Source of the DNA: Candidatus Babelota bacterium
GTDB lineage: Bacteria; JAGOBX01
NCBI GenBank assembly: GCA_017999075.1
Contig: JAGOBX010000059.1
Span: 1 to 12,060, forward strand
DNA length: 12,060 bases
Reading direction: 5' to 3'
Under the pieces are notes generated by a model. The model had not been told where the DNA came from and searched no databases. It worked only from the letters and a program-made list of their open reading frames with translations. Numbering within the stretch: the first letter of the stretch is position 1; every line of letters starts with the position of its first letter. Shown here piece after piece: positions 1-8,317 of the stretch. A program made the translations under genes and the position numbers.

Positions 1-2939
1 TGATAGCAGCAAGTTTGACAGGAATTGGATTTATTTTTATTTTGATAACAGTATTATTAAAAAAAAAGAAAAAAAGTTCGCATAGGGAAGAACAGCCTAC
101 TTATTATAGAGGCGCCGTGAATTACAAGCATATTGAACAGCGTAAAAGTTTGTATGAACTAAAAATAAAATTATTATTATTTTTTAAAGACTTTAAATTC
201 ATAAGCGATTATATAATAAAACTTCAACAAACTCAAATAACTAAAATATATAATTTTTGTAAATCGAGTGCGGCAAACCCTTCTGAAGCAATACCTTTTT
301 ATGAATATCTTTTATCATTAGGATGGGATAAACCTACTGAATATTTTGATCTCGCCAATCTGTATTTGCAACTTAAATTAACAGATTCTGCAATTAAAAC
401 ATTAATGAAAATCAATCCCGATAAACTTGAAAAAGAGCAGATAGAAAATTATTATGTATCAATGGCTAATCTTTATCATAAAACCGGAAATTTAGGACTT
501 GCAATAAGAAATCTTGAAACAGCAGTAAGAATTTTTCCCGAAAAAAGCGAATTATATGTTCATATAGCAGATTTATCAGGATTAACAAAAAATTTTAAAA
601 AATCTGCGGATACGTATTTAGAAGCTTTAAAAATGGATACAAGATTAGTTACTGAAATTGAAACCAAACTTGAACTGATTTTAAAACAATGCCAGTCAAC
701 AGAAGATCAATTGTATGTGCTGCATATATTTGAACAAATTTATATATTGTTAAACAATGATATAAAATTGCTGAACATATATGAAATGATTCGTCAAATT
801 GAACCTGAAAACATAACTAATTTAACTAAAATAGGTAAACTTTATTTTAAACTTAAAATGTTCAGAGAAGCGTTCAGACTTTTTAAATACAGAGAACGTA
901 TAGCTCCTGATTTACTAGTATACAGAGCGCTTGCTTTCATATCATCAGAATTGAAAGAATCAGAAGAAGAAATGAAATATCTGTATTTTCTTTTTAATCG
1001 TGATCCTAAACTTGAAAAAGAAAAAATTGACAGATTGCTTTCATTATTGAAAGAATATAATGATAATGAAAAATTATATGAAGTTTATAAAAAATTAATT
1101 GAATGTAATCAGGACGTTTCTGAATATTTAAAAAATCTGATCAATCTTTTAATAGCAAAAAAAGATTATACGAATTTACTGGATAAAGTTAAAACACTTA
1201 TAACTAAATTCCCCGGGGAAATTCAATTTGCAATTGAAAGAATCGAAATGATTTCAAACTATTTTGACGATAAAATTTCTATATATAAAACTTATATAGA
1301 AATTTTCGGATTGATAGAAAACACTGATAAAATGGAAGAATATTATTTAAAAATGATAACAGAGTTCCCTGATACGCCGTTGTTAGAAGAAAAAATATCG
1401 TTAGCAACAATTTATAAAGAAAGCAACAGAGAAAAAGATGCAATAAAATTATATGAAAATATAACCGGATTTGAAAAAGAAAATATTGAAATCCTTAAAA
1501 ATCTCGGAAATCTTTATTTGTCTCAAAAAATGATGAGAGAAGCAAAAGATGTGTTTGAACGGATTCTTAAACTTAATTCTGATAATAGTTTTGCACAATC
1601 AAAAATTGAATATCTTGAGAATATTATAAAAAATTCGCATATAATGCAGTTTCAGGATTTACTTAATGATGAAAGTGCACCTATAGATAAAAAGATAGAG
1701 ATTCAATACAATCTTGCAAAAGCATACTTTGATACCGGTTTTTTTAAATTATGCATAGAAGAACTTAAAAACGTTTTAAAACACGGCAAATTCACTGCAT
1801 ATTGGCAAAAAAGTTTAGAACTTATTACTTCCTCTTACATAGAAAATAAACAATCTGGTATAGCAATTCAATTTTTAGGAAATATATTCCTAAACACAAA
1901 ATTGTCCACCCACGAAGAATTATTTTTGAAATATTTACTTGCAAATGTTTACGTGGCCCATGACGATAAGGCAAAAGGAAAAGCGTTATTTGAAGAAATA
2001 GCTATATCAGACGACAATTATTTTGATATACAATATAAGTTAAAACATCTTGAAGATATAAAATCATCAAGAGATGGCTTGATAACGCTGCAATATGGAG
2101 CAGGAGTAATGCAGACTCAGCAGCAGGTCAAAAAATCTACTCTTGAACGGTACGAAATAATAAAAGAACTTGGGCGCGGCGGAATGGGAGTTGTCTATAA
2201 GGCACGCGATTTGAAACTTGACAGAATTGTGGCGCTAAAACAACTTCATGCTAATACGGATGTTAATTCTGAAAGCGCCAAACGATTATTTCTTGAGGCA
2301 AAAGCAGTGGCAAAACTCAATCATCCGAATATTGTCAATGTTTTTGATGTTGGCGACAGTTCTGATGAACTTTATATTTCAATGGAATTTGTTGAAGGTA
2401 AACCCCTTACAGAAATAATCCGTTCTGAAAATTATTCTTTTGATATAACATATTTCAAAAATATCGCTTCTCAAATTTGTGCCGGGCTTGATTATGCGCA
2501 TTCCCACAATATTGTTCATAGAGATATTAAACCTGATAATATAATGGTAGCAAATAATAATGTGATAAAAATAATGGATTTTGGATTGGCTAAACAAACT
2601 GACGCGGATACGACAATGACACAGGAAGGTGTTGCTATGGGAACCGCACAATATATGTCACCTGAACAAATCCGCGGAGAAGATATTGATCTTAGAACAG
2701 ATATTTATGCGCTTGGATGTATGATGTATGAAATAGCAACTAAAAATCCTCCATTCAATTCTACAAATTTAAACGCTTTAATTTATAAACATTTAAGCGT
2801 AAAACCCATTTCTTTAAAATCAGTTTTGACTGATATTCCTGAAAAACTTGATCATATAGTAATGAAATGTATAGAAAAAGATAAGAATAACAGATACAGC
2901 AAAGCTGCAGATATTATTGAAGAATTGAAAGCAGTCTAA
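1..2939 (+). CDS. Membrane-anchored TPR protein with C-terminal Ser/Thr protein kinase (5' end cut by window edge)
   Basis: Residues are numbered from the TTG codon at 15. The frame is open to the left edge, so the true start lies outside. Bases 1-2 are 'tg' in frame, so an ATG, GTG or TTG beginning one base before the window is quite possible. A short hydrophobic helix (about residues 1-15) followed by five Lys suggests an N-terminal anchor with the rest in the cytoplasm. Residues about 107-690 are helical TPR-like repeats. A complete Hanks-type kinase fills about 713-970: glycine loop GRGGMG, VALK lysine K742, HRDIKPDN with D837, DFG D855, SPEQ (APE equivalent) and a DIYALG motif. All catalytic residues are present, so it should phosphorylate Ser/Thr. 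Most bacterial PASTA-type kinases have the kinase at the N-terminus, so this order is reversed. The repeats probably bind partner proteins. The substrate is unknown. Confidence 0.93.
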   Translation, partial: IAASLTGIGFIFILITVLLKKKKKSSHREEQPTYYRGAVNYKHIEQRKSLYELKIKLLLFFKDFKFISDYIIKLQQTQITKIYNFCKSSAANPSEAIPFYEYLLSLGWDKPTEYFDLANLYLQLKLTDSAIKTLMKINPDKLEKEQIENYYVSMANLYHKTGNLGLAIRNLETAVRIFPEKSELYVHIADLSGLTKNFKKSADTYLEALKMDTRLVTEIETKLELILKQCQSTEDQLYVLHIFEQIYILLNNDIKLLNIYEMIRQIEPENITNLTKIGKLYFKLKMFREAFRLFKYRERIAPDLLVYRALAFISSELKESEEEMKYLYFLFNRDPKLEKEKIDRLLSLLKEYNDNEKLYEVYKKLIECNQDVSEYLKNLINLLIAKKDYTNLLDKVKTLITKFPGEIQFAIERIEMISNYFDDKISIYKTYIEIFGLIENTDKMEEYYLKMITEFPDTPLLEEKISLATIYKESNREKDAIKLYENITGFEKENIEILKNLGNLYLSQKMMREAKDVFERILKLNSDNSFAQSKIEYLENIIKNSHIMQFQDLLNDESAPIDKKIEIQYNLAKAYFDTGFFKLCIEELKNVLKHGKFTAYWQKSLELITSSYIENKQSGIAIQFLGNIFLNTKLSTHEELFLKYLLANVYVAHDDKAKGKALFEEIAISDDNYFDIQYKLKHLEDIKSSRDGLITLQYGAGVMQTQQQVKKSTLERYEIIKELGRGGMGVVYKARDLKLDRIVALKQLHANTDVNSESAKRLFLEAKAVAKLNHPNIVNVFDVGDSSDELYISMEFVEGKPLTEIIRSENYSFDITYFKNIASQICAGLDYAHSHNIVHRDIKPDNIMVANNNVIKIMDFGLAKQTDADTTMTQEGVAMGTAQYMSPEQIRGEDIDLRTDIYALGCMMYEIATKNPPFNSTNLNALIYKHLSVKPISLKSVLTDIPEKLDHIVMKCIEKDKNNRYSKAADIIEELKAV

Positions 2940-2941
2940 TT

Positions 2942-2970
2942 TTGTGAAATATTATTGTTTATTATACTAT
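2942..2970 (+). promoter_or_regulatory. Candidate sigma-70-type promoter upstream of the thioesterase gene
   Basis: TTGTGA (2942-2947) and TACTAT (2965-2970) are separated by 17 bases in the 65-base gap between the kinase and thioesterase genes. An overlapping TATACT at 2963 is an alternative -10. In such AT-rich DNA matches like this arise by chance, so read-through from the kinase gene is equally possible. Confidence 0.25.
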
Positions 2971-3004
2971 ACCTTGAACTTAAAAAAATTATAGGAAAAG
3001 TATT

Positions 3005-3448
3005 ATGTTAAAAAATATAACTAATGAACACATTACCAAAATCCGTGTTTATTACGGAGATACTGATTGCGGAAAAGTAGTCTATTATGCCAATTATCTT
3101 AAGTATTTTGAAATAGGCAGAACTGAAATGCTTAGGGATAAAGGAATTGAGCTCGACGAATATCATAAGCAGGGAATAATTTTTATAGTTGCTTCGGTTT
3201 CGATTGAATATAAATTTTCTGCAAAATATAATGATTTACTGGAAATATGCTCTTATTTAACGGATTTTTCTAAAAAAACTTTTACTATTTCAAATAAAAT
3301 TCATAATCAGGAAGGACGTTTGATAGTTAATGGATCAACCAAATGCGCTTGCATTAATTCTGATGGAAAACTTGCATCAATTCCAGATGAAATTTTAAAT
3401 GTTTTTAACGAAATTTTAAAGACTAATTCGAATGCTGGAATTTCTTGA
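3005..3448 (+). CDS. YbgC/FadM-type acyl-CoA thioesterase (4HBT hot-dog fold)
   Basis: A 147-residue protein with the 4-hydroxybenzoyl-CoA thioesterase signature: residues 16-36 carry YYGDTDCGKVVYYANY followed by a LKYFE segment, then RTEML. D21 aligns with the catalytic Asp18 of E. coli YbgC. The His of the E. coli VYH motif is Tyr (Y28) here, a substitution common in the family. Length is close to the 134 residues of E. coli YbgC. These enzymes hydrolyse acyl-CoA thioesters in the cytoplasm, and some associate with acyl carrier protein and phospholipid synthesis. The ATG at 3005 has an AGGA ribosome site at 2993-2996, 8 bases upstream. In many Gram-negative bacteria ybgC leads the tol-pal operon, but no tol or pal gene is nearby. 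The neighbours are a kinase and a glycosidase, so context does not refine the substrate. Confidence 0.9.
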   Translation: MLKNITNEHITKIRVYYGDTDCGKVVYYANYLKYFEIGRTEMLRDKGIELDEYHKQGIIFIVASVSIEYKFSAKYNDLLEICSYLTDFSKKTFTISNKIHNQEGRLIVNGSTKCACINSDGKLASIPDEILNVFNEILKTNSNAGIS

Positions 3449-3486
3449 GTTAAAACAATTCATATTGAATAACGATAAAATTTTGA

Positions 3487-5325
3487 TTGAACAAAAAAAA
3501 TATTAAAAAATTTAATAAAACGAATAAAGAAGAACATATTTTGAAAACGAGTAAAACAAAATCAAATACACTATTAAAACCACACAGATCATTTTATGAT
3601 ATTCCTGTATCAAATGGTTTTTCTTCAGCGAAATTCAATACAATTTCAAAGACCATAGACAGTTTTAAAAATCATATTTACAGTAATATTAATGAAACTG
3701 AGTCAAGTGTCAATTTGATAGAATATGTTGATTTTAAAATGAGATTTAATAATAACACAGAAGTAAATATTAGTAATTTGAAATTATGTAAAATCGGATA
3801 CCTTAATGGAACAGGAATTATAAATGCTGAGTTTGAATATAAAAAAAATAAGATAACCGCCTATATTTATAGTTCATTTTTAAAACATAATAACAATTTA
3901 ACAATAGTTATAACAGGAAAATATTGTTCGGTTGTTCCCGAAATAAAAATAAATCCTGTCATAAATCCTTGTGAATCAGGAAACTCTTTTTTTTTTACAG
4001 ATAAAGGCAGAATATCAGTCAGTCAAGTTTCTTATAAAAAAAAATACGCTGTATCAATAAATCATTTTCATAATGAAGAAACTGTTTCTGATTGTGCAAT
4101 AAATGTTTCTCCGGAAAAATTATTGAATGAAGAAATAAATTTTTGGAAACAATGGCATAAAAAAAGCAGATATCCTGAAAAACTTACAAAACCTCAAAAA
4201 ATATTATATTCACAATCATTAGCTGTTTTAAAAATGGGGCAATGCAGAGAAAAAGGAAAATCTTACGGACAAATTCTTGCAAGTCTTCCTCCAGGAATGT
4301 GGAATATATGCTGGATAAGAGACGCTTCATATGCTATTAATGGTTTAATTTATGCAGGTCATTATAAAGAAGCAAAAGAAGCGCTTAACTTTTTTCTTGA
4401 TGCAGATTGCGGAAAATATATAAAGTTTAAAGTTGATGAAGAAGAAGTTGGGTTAAAAATACCTTACCAGATTTCTGTTTGCAGATATTTCGGAAATGGG
4501 ACAGAAGAATCGGACGGAGGAAATGATCCTAACATAGAACTTGACGGATTCGGATTGTTTTTATGGACTTTAGAAAATTATATAAAATTATCAGGAGACA
4601 TTGAATTTCTTAAAAAAAATTGGGGTATTATTTCCGAAAAAATTGCCGATGTCCTTATTGTAAACATAGATTATGAAAAAAATGTTATTCGCAGAGAATC
4701 AAGCATATGGGAACGTCATATCCGTTCTAACGGGAAAGAAAACGGCATGAAATATTTTACTTATACAAATATTACAGCAATTAAAGGGTTAAGAGCTTCA
4801 AGTTATCTTGCTGAATTAATTGGAAATAAATATAAACAACATCAATATTCAAATGCAGCCGAAACGTTGATATCAGGTTTTATGAAACATCAGGTAGATG
4901 AAAAATCGAAGATTGTAAAAAATTCAATTGAAAAAAAAGAAGTTGATTCTTATGTAGACGGTTCTGTTGTCGAATCTATTAATTTTGAAATTATCGAAAA
5001 AAAAAGTAAAATCGCCCAAAACACAATTTCTGCATTCGATAACTATTTAAAAATGAAAAACAGAGATATCGGATATTTCAGAAATTGCGATGGGACCCAC
5101 TATGATAATCAGGAGTGGGTTGTTATAGATTTAAGAATTGCCGCGGCTTTAAAAAAAATGGGATACAATTCTAAAAGCAAAAAGATTATTAAATGGATAA
5201 CTGATCAATCTAAAAAAAATTATAATATAATTGCAGAACTTTACAATGAAACAACAGCTGATTATGAAGGTGCGGTTCCCATGTGCGGATTCGGTCCAGG
5301 CGCTTATATTTTAACTTTATGGTAA
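3487..5325 (+). CDS. Glycoside hydrolase family 15 protein (glucoamylase-like, cytoplasmic)
   Basis: 612 residues from a TTG start. About residues 32-230 form an N-terminal beta-rich domain, and about 235-612 an (alpha/alpha)6-barrel-type catalytic domain. Family marks are LPPGMWNICWIRDASYA (W276-D279 is the WIRD core), IELDGFGLFLW (E351-D353), and IWER with E409, the likely general acid. The C-terminal ELYNETTADYEGAVPM stretch holds E584 and E588, candidates for the catalytic base, and GFGPGAY closes the domain. There is no signal peptide, so it should act inside the cell on alpha-glucosides such as maltodextrin, glycogen fragments or trehalose; which one cannot be told. An in-frame stop (TGA, 3484) precedes the TTG. 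There is no convincing ribosome site, and a second TTG at 3541 (594 residues) is an alternative start. The gene follows the thioesterase by 38 bases and may be co-transcribed with it. It contains a T10 run near 3987-3996. Confidence 0.88.
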   Translation: MNKKNIKKFNKTNKEEHILKTSKTKSNTLLKPHRSFYDIPVSNGFSSAKFNTISKTIDSFKNHIYSNINETESSVNLIEYVDFKMRFNNNTEVNISNLKLCKIGYLNGTGIINAEFEYKKNKITAYIYSSFLKHNNNLTIVITGKYCSVVPEIKINPVINPCESGNSFFFTDKGRISVSQVSYKKKYAVSINHFHNEETVSDCAINVSPEKLLNEEINFWKQWHKKSRYPEKLTKPQKILYSQSLAVLKMGQCREKGKSYGQILASLPPGMWNICWIRDASYAINGLIYAGHYKEAKEALNFFLDADCGKYIKFKVDEEEVGLKIPYQISVCRYFGNGTEESDGGNDPNIELDGFGLFLWTLENYIKLSGDIEFLKKNWGIISEKIADVLIVNIDYEKNVIRRESSIWERHIRSNGKENGMKYFTYTNITAIKGLRASSYLAELIGNKYKQHQYSNAAETLISGFMKHQVDEKSKIVKNSIEKKEVDSYVDGSVVESINFEIIEKKSKIAQNTISAFDNYLKMKNRDIGYFRNCDGTHYDNQEWVVIDLRIAAALKKMGYNSKSKKIIKWITDQSKKNYNIIAELYNETTADYEGAVPMCGFGPGAYILTLW

Positions 5326-5347
5326 AATAAAAATATAAAAAAGATAC

Positions 5348-5366
5348 TCTGCACAATATGTGCAGA
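5348..5366. terminator. Hairpin terminator between convergent genes
   Basis: A perfect 7-bp stem, TCTGCAC / GTGCAGA, with a 5-base loop sits in the 44-base gap between the glycosidase stop (5325) and the histidine kinase stop (5370-5372). Read on the minus strand the stem is followed after a few bases by a T6 tract and further T-rich sequence, as in an intrinsic terminator. On the plus strand the 3' side is only AT-rich. It therefore probably ends mainly the minus-strand operon and may act in both directions. Confidence 0.65.
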
Positions 5367-5369
5367 AAA

Positions 5370-6941
5370 TTATAATTCTTCGGAATCAGGAAGAATAATA
5401 TAGAAAACAGAACCTTTGCCGAAAACACTTTCAACCCATATTTTCCCTTTTAAAATTTCAATTATGCCTTTTGACACGGCAAGTCCAAGACCTGTGCCTT
5501 CGTAGTAATCTTCAGATACACGTCCGAATTTTTCCCATATTTTAGCAATTTTTTCAGATTTTATTCCAATTCCAGTATCAGAAACTTTTATCATAATATA
5601 ATTATCAAATTTTAAATCGTTGAATTGAGGAAATTGATGCTTGTATGCTTTTGACGTTTCAATTTCAACAGAACCGTTTTTAACATTGAATTTAACTGCA
5701 TTATTTATTATATTAAATAACACTTGAGTAATTCTGTCTTTATCCAAAACGATATTATGTGTAGTTGTTTCAGAAATATTTTTTGTTAAAGTAATATTTT
5801 TATCTTTTGCATCCCGTAATGCGCCGGTAATAATCTGTTTCAGTATTTCAGACAAATTACATTTTTCAAGGTTTAACTTTAATTGATTGCGTTCATATTT
5901 GTTTAAATCAAGAACATTGTTGATAAGTCTTGTAAGGCGGGTTATTTCACCTATTATTATTTGGTAAAATTCAATTTTTTCTGATTCTTCTGTTATAATT
6001 CCGTTTTGCATTGTTTCTACATAAGCCCTTATTGTTGTCAGCGGAGTTTTCAATTCATGTGTAACTACAGAAAGAAAATCGTCTTTTATATGGTCTGCTT
6101 TAACCAATTTTTCGTTCACCAGTTTTAATTCGAGAATAGTTGAATTTAATTTTTCTGTTCTTTTTTTTATTTCTTCATTGAGTTTTTCATTATATCCGAC
6201 AAGTTGTAATTCTCTTTCATGAACAATTTCAAGCAAATTATTTATATATTCAACTAATATTTTAAATTCAAAGTTATTGCCGTATAGAATAAGTTTCAAA
6301 TCATATTTTTTAAGATTGATAATATCATTGAGCTGCAGCAATATGGATTTGAAAGGTTTGGTGATAAAAAAAAACATTATAATAATAACAGCTATAAGCG
6401 CTGAAGTTATAATGCAAATCGAATATATTAAATAATTCCATATAGAATCAGAATATTGATTTTGTATTGATTCCCTATTTATTTTGATTATCAGATAATA
6501 TTTTTTTTGTCTTGATTGTTCATTATATTTATATATCAGATAATAAAAATTATTAAATTCAATTTTATCAAAATCACTTATTTTTGATAAAAAAAGATTA
6601 TCAGGAAAATCATTGGTGCCCAGTTGTTTTTCTGAAGAATAACTGTTGTTTGCTATTATCAGATTTTTTTCATCAACAATAAGAATTTCATTTATTTCAT
6701 TAAACCGTTTTTTAAATCTTTCCAGTTCATCAGATATATCGGATAATTGTTCGATCTGTAAACCCAATTCAAATGCTTTTTTCAATCCGTCGTTAAAAAA
6801 ATTTGAAGAAGAAATAATATTATTTAATGATTTGTTTATAACTGTAGTTTTAATATAATGATTGAAAAAATAATTATTTACAACTAAAAGTATTATAAAA
6901 ATAATTCCGAAAGTAAAAATTATTTTTTTTGATAGGCTCAT
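5370..6941 (-). CDS. Membrane sensor histidine kinase (HisKA/HATPase_c)
   Basis: 523 residues. TM helix 1 is about 7-26, an extracytoplasmic region about 28-165, and TM helix 2 about 168-193. A HAMP-like/coiled-coil linker follows (about 195-285). The HisKA dimerisation domain has the phospho-acceptor H295 in THELKTPL. The ATPase domain has the N box (N410, N414), G1 DTGIGI (D455), F box EKFGRV (F472) and G2 GTGLGLA (G482-G486). All residues needed for autophosphorylation are present. There is no receiver domain and no adjacent response regulator, so its partner is elsewhere. The start is an ATG directly after the TAA of the upstream binding-protein gene (TAAATG), with an AAGG ribosome site inside that gene, so translation is very probably coupled. 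The roughly 140-residue outer domain could sense a ligand directly or dock the co-encoded binding protein. Confidence 0.95.
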   Translation of the reverse strand: MSLSKKIIFTFGIIFIILLVVNNYFFNHYIKTTVINKSLNNIISSSNFFNDGLKKAFELGLQIEQLSDISDELERFKKRFNEINEILIVDEKNLIIANNSYSSEKQLGTNDFPDNLFLSKISDFDKIEFNNFYYLIYKYNEQSRQKKYYLIIKINRESIQNQYSDSIWNYLIYSICIITSALIAVIIIMFFFITKPFKSILLQLNDIINLKKYDLKLILYGNNFEFKILVEYINNLLEIVHERELQLVGYNEKLNEEIKKRTEKLNSTILELKLVNEKLVKADHIKDDFLSVVTHELKTPLTTIRAYVETMQNGIITEESEKIEFYQIIIGEITRLTRLINNVLDLNKYERNQLKLNLEKCNLSEILKQIITGALRDAKDKNITLTKNISETTTHNIVLDKDRITQVLFNIINNAVKFNVKNGSVEIETSKAYKHQFPQFNDLKFDNYIMIKVSDTGIGIKSEKIAKIWEKFGRVSEDYYEGTGLGLAVSKGIIEILKGKIWVESVFGKGSVFYIILPDSEEL

Positions 6942-7919
6942 TTATTTAACACCTTCGGCAAGGGAAATATATTTTAATGGAAATTTAAAGTTCAGTTTTC
7001 CCATTTCTGAAACATTATAATAAATTTTGAATTTATTTGGGTACATATCTGAAGTTTCAGAAAAATTGATTTTACCTGAAATCAAATCATTTATATAACG
7101 GAACATTAATGTCCCTGAAAAAAATTGGTTCTGCCACAATGCCAGTAAAGCTTTTTTATAAACAGCTTCTTTTTGATAACTTAACACCGGAATTTTAAAA
7201 TCAGGAGTTATTAAATTATCTATATTCAGAGTAATTTCCGTATTTGAAATTGTTACAAGCAGATCAATGTTTTTAATTATTTTGGAATAATCGGATAATT
7301 TTTTTTTAAAATTCAAAATATCATTTTTATTTCTGATTATAAATTCCTTTAAAAAAATATTATTTTTTTCGCAATAATTTTTCAGGTCTGAAATCTCAAT
7401 AGGCGATGCTTCGTTTTCAGGATTATATAAAACACCGATTTTTTGTGGCTTAAAAAAAATCGTTTCAAAAACTTTTATTTTTTCTGAAAAAGGTTGGAAA
7501 TAACTGAATACAACAATTTTTTTGTCATATTTATTTATAACTTTATTTATATGTTTATCAAATTTTATATCGCTTATTCCTGCCAAAATCAAATTTGATT
7601 TTGGAATGAAATTTTTATCAGATAAAATAACGCTGCTCAGCCCTGTTCCGAATAAAATTATTATATTGTTTTTATCACTATTCAATTGATAAAAAAGAGA
7701 TAATGCAGATTCGGGATTTTCTTTAACAAAATAATATTTGAATCTTATATTCTGGACATGAGATATATTTAAAGAATATTCTATTCCCTTAACCATTTCA
7801 TCGTATATCACAGATTTTTTCCAAACTATAACAGGAATTGTGATATTGTTTTCAGCAGATAAAAAAACACTGTTTCCGATTAAAGAAAAAAATAAAATAA
7901 TAATCAAAATTTTTTTCAT
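6942..7919 (-). CDS. Secreted ABC-type substrate-binding protein (PF04392-like), probable sensor accessory
   Basis: 325 residues with a Sec signal peptide: MKK, a hydrophobic core at about 4-18, and a likely cut after FLSA near residue 22. The mature part resembles the ABC_sub_bind periplasmic family: an N-terminal lobe with a hydrophobic strand ending in LFGTG, a central IGVLYNPEN strand followed by a Lys-rich helix, LLVTISNTE, IPVLSY, and a C-terminal DLISGKI segment, all in the family's order. No lipobox is seen, so it is probably free in the periplasm. No permease or ATPase gene is adjacent. The start ATG overlaps the acpS stop by one base (TAATG), and the stop abuts the kinase start. This arrangement favours a role as ligand receptor for the histidine kinase, although an unlinked transporter cannot be excluded. 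The ligand is unknown; some PF04392 members bind amino acids. Confidence 0.8.
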   Translation of the reverse strand: MKKILIIILFFSLIGNSVFLSAENNITIPVIVWKKSVIYDEMVKGIEYSLNISHVQNIRFKYYFVKENPESALSLFYQLNSDKNNIIILFGTGLSSVILSDKNFIPKSNLILAGISDIKFDKHINKVINKYDKKIVVFSYFQPFSEKIKVFETIFFKPQKIGVLYNPENEASPIEISDLKNYCEKNNIFLKEFIIRNKNDILNFKKKLSDYSKIIKNIDLLVTISNTEITLNIDNLITPDFKIPVLSYQKEAVYKKALLALWQNQFFSGTLMFRYINDLISGKINFSETSDMYPNKFKIYYNVSEMGKLNFKFPLKYISLAEGVK

Positions 7920-8296
7920 TATTTTTCAAGTATTACCACTGCGGCCGCGTTTTCATCTGTATGGGATATACTTATGTGAATCATCGGACTTCCCATATTT
8001 TTATAATATTTTTCTGCTTTCCGATAAAGTTTTATATAAGGCTTTTGAGATTCATAATTAAGTATTTCAATGTCTTTAAACCATACTCCCTGACGTATTC
8101 CGGCTCCTATTGATTTCATAAAAGCTTCTTTTACAGAAAATTTACCTGCATAACTTTCAAATTTTGAATGGAAGCCTGAACAATATTCTATTTCTTTTTC
8201 AGTGAAAATTTTTTTTAAAAATATATCACCGAATTTGTTATAACTTTCAATAATTCTATGAATTTGAATTATATCTATTCCGATTCCTACTATCAT
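7919..8296 (-). CDS. acpS: Holo-[acyl-carrier-protein] synthase
   Basis: 125 residues, against 126 in E. coli. AcpS transfers 4'-phosphopantetheine from CoA to a serine of acyl carrier protein, activating it for fatty acid synthesis in the cytoplasm. The sequence shows the N-terminal VGIGIDII motif with the Mg-binding D8, FSVKEAFMKSIG with E57, and a C-terminal ISISHTDENAAAVVI segment (H112), all diagnostic. The ATG is the first possible start because an in-frame TAA lies two codons upstream. There is no Shine-Dalgarno sequence, only a run of A and T, so initiation may depend on coupling to mtnA, which ends 21 bases upstream. The stop overlaps the next gene's ATG by one base. Confidence 0.95.
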   Translation of the reverse strand: MIVGIGIDIIQIHRIIESYNKFGDIFLKKIFTEKEIEYCSGFHSKFESYAGKFSVKEAFMKSIGAGIRQGVWFKDIEILNYESQKPYIKLYRKAEKYYKNMGSPMIHISISHTDENAAAVVILEK

Positions 8297-8317
8297 ATTT
8301 TATAAAATTTTATAAAA

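Noticed and set aside
2379-2651. 90-codon ORF on the minus strand
   Set aside because: Antisense to the conserved kinase domain, no recognisable motif or ribosome site; a shadow.
5210-5434. 74-codon minus-strand ORF over the glycosidase end
   Set aside because: Overlaps the conserved C-termini of two real genes and the hairpin; no family features.
6646-6858. 70-codon plus-strand ORF
   Set aside because: Antisense to the outer domain of the histidine kinase; Ser/Phe/Ile-rich composition typical of AT-rich antisense.
6942-7919. Part of an ABC importer operon
   Set aside because: No permease or ATPase gene is found on either side; the neighbours are acpS and a histidine kinase.
7840-8061. 73-codon plus-strand ORF
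   Set aside because: Antisense to the acpS/binding-protein junction, both well supported.
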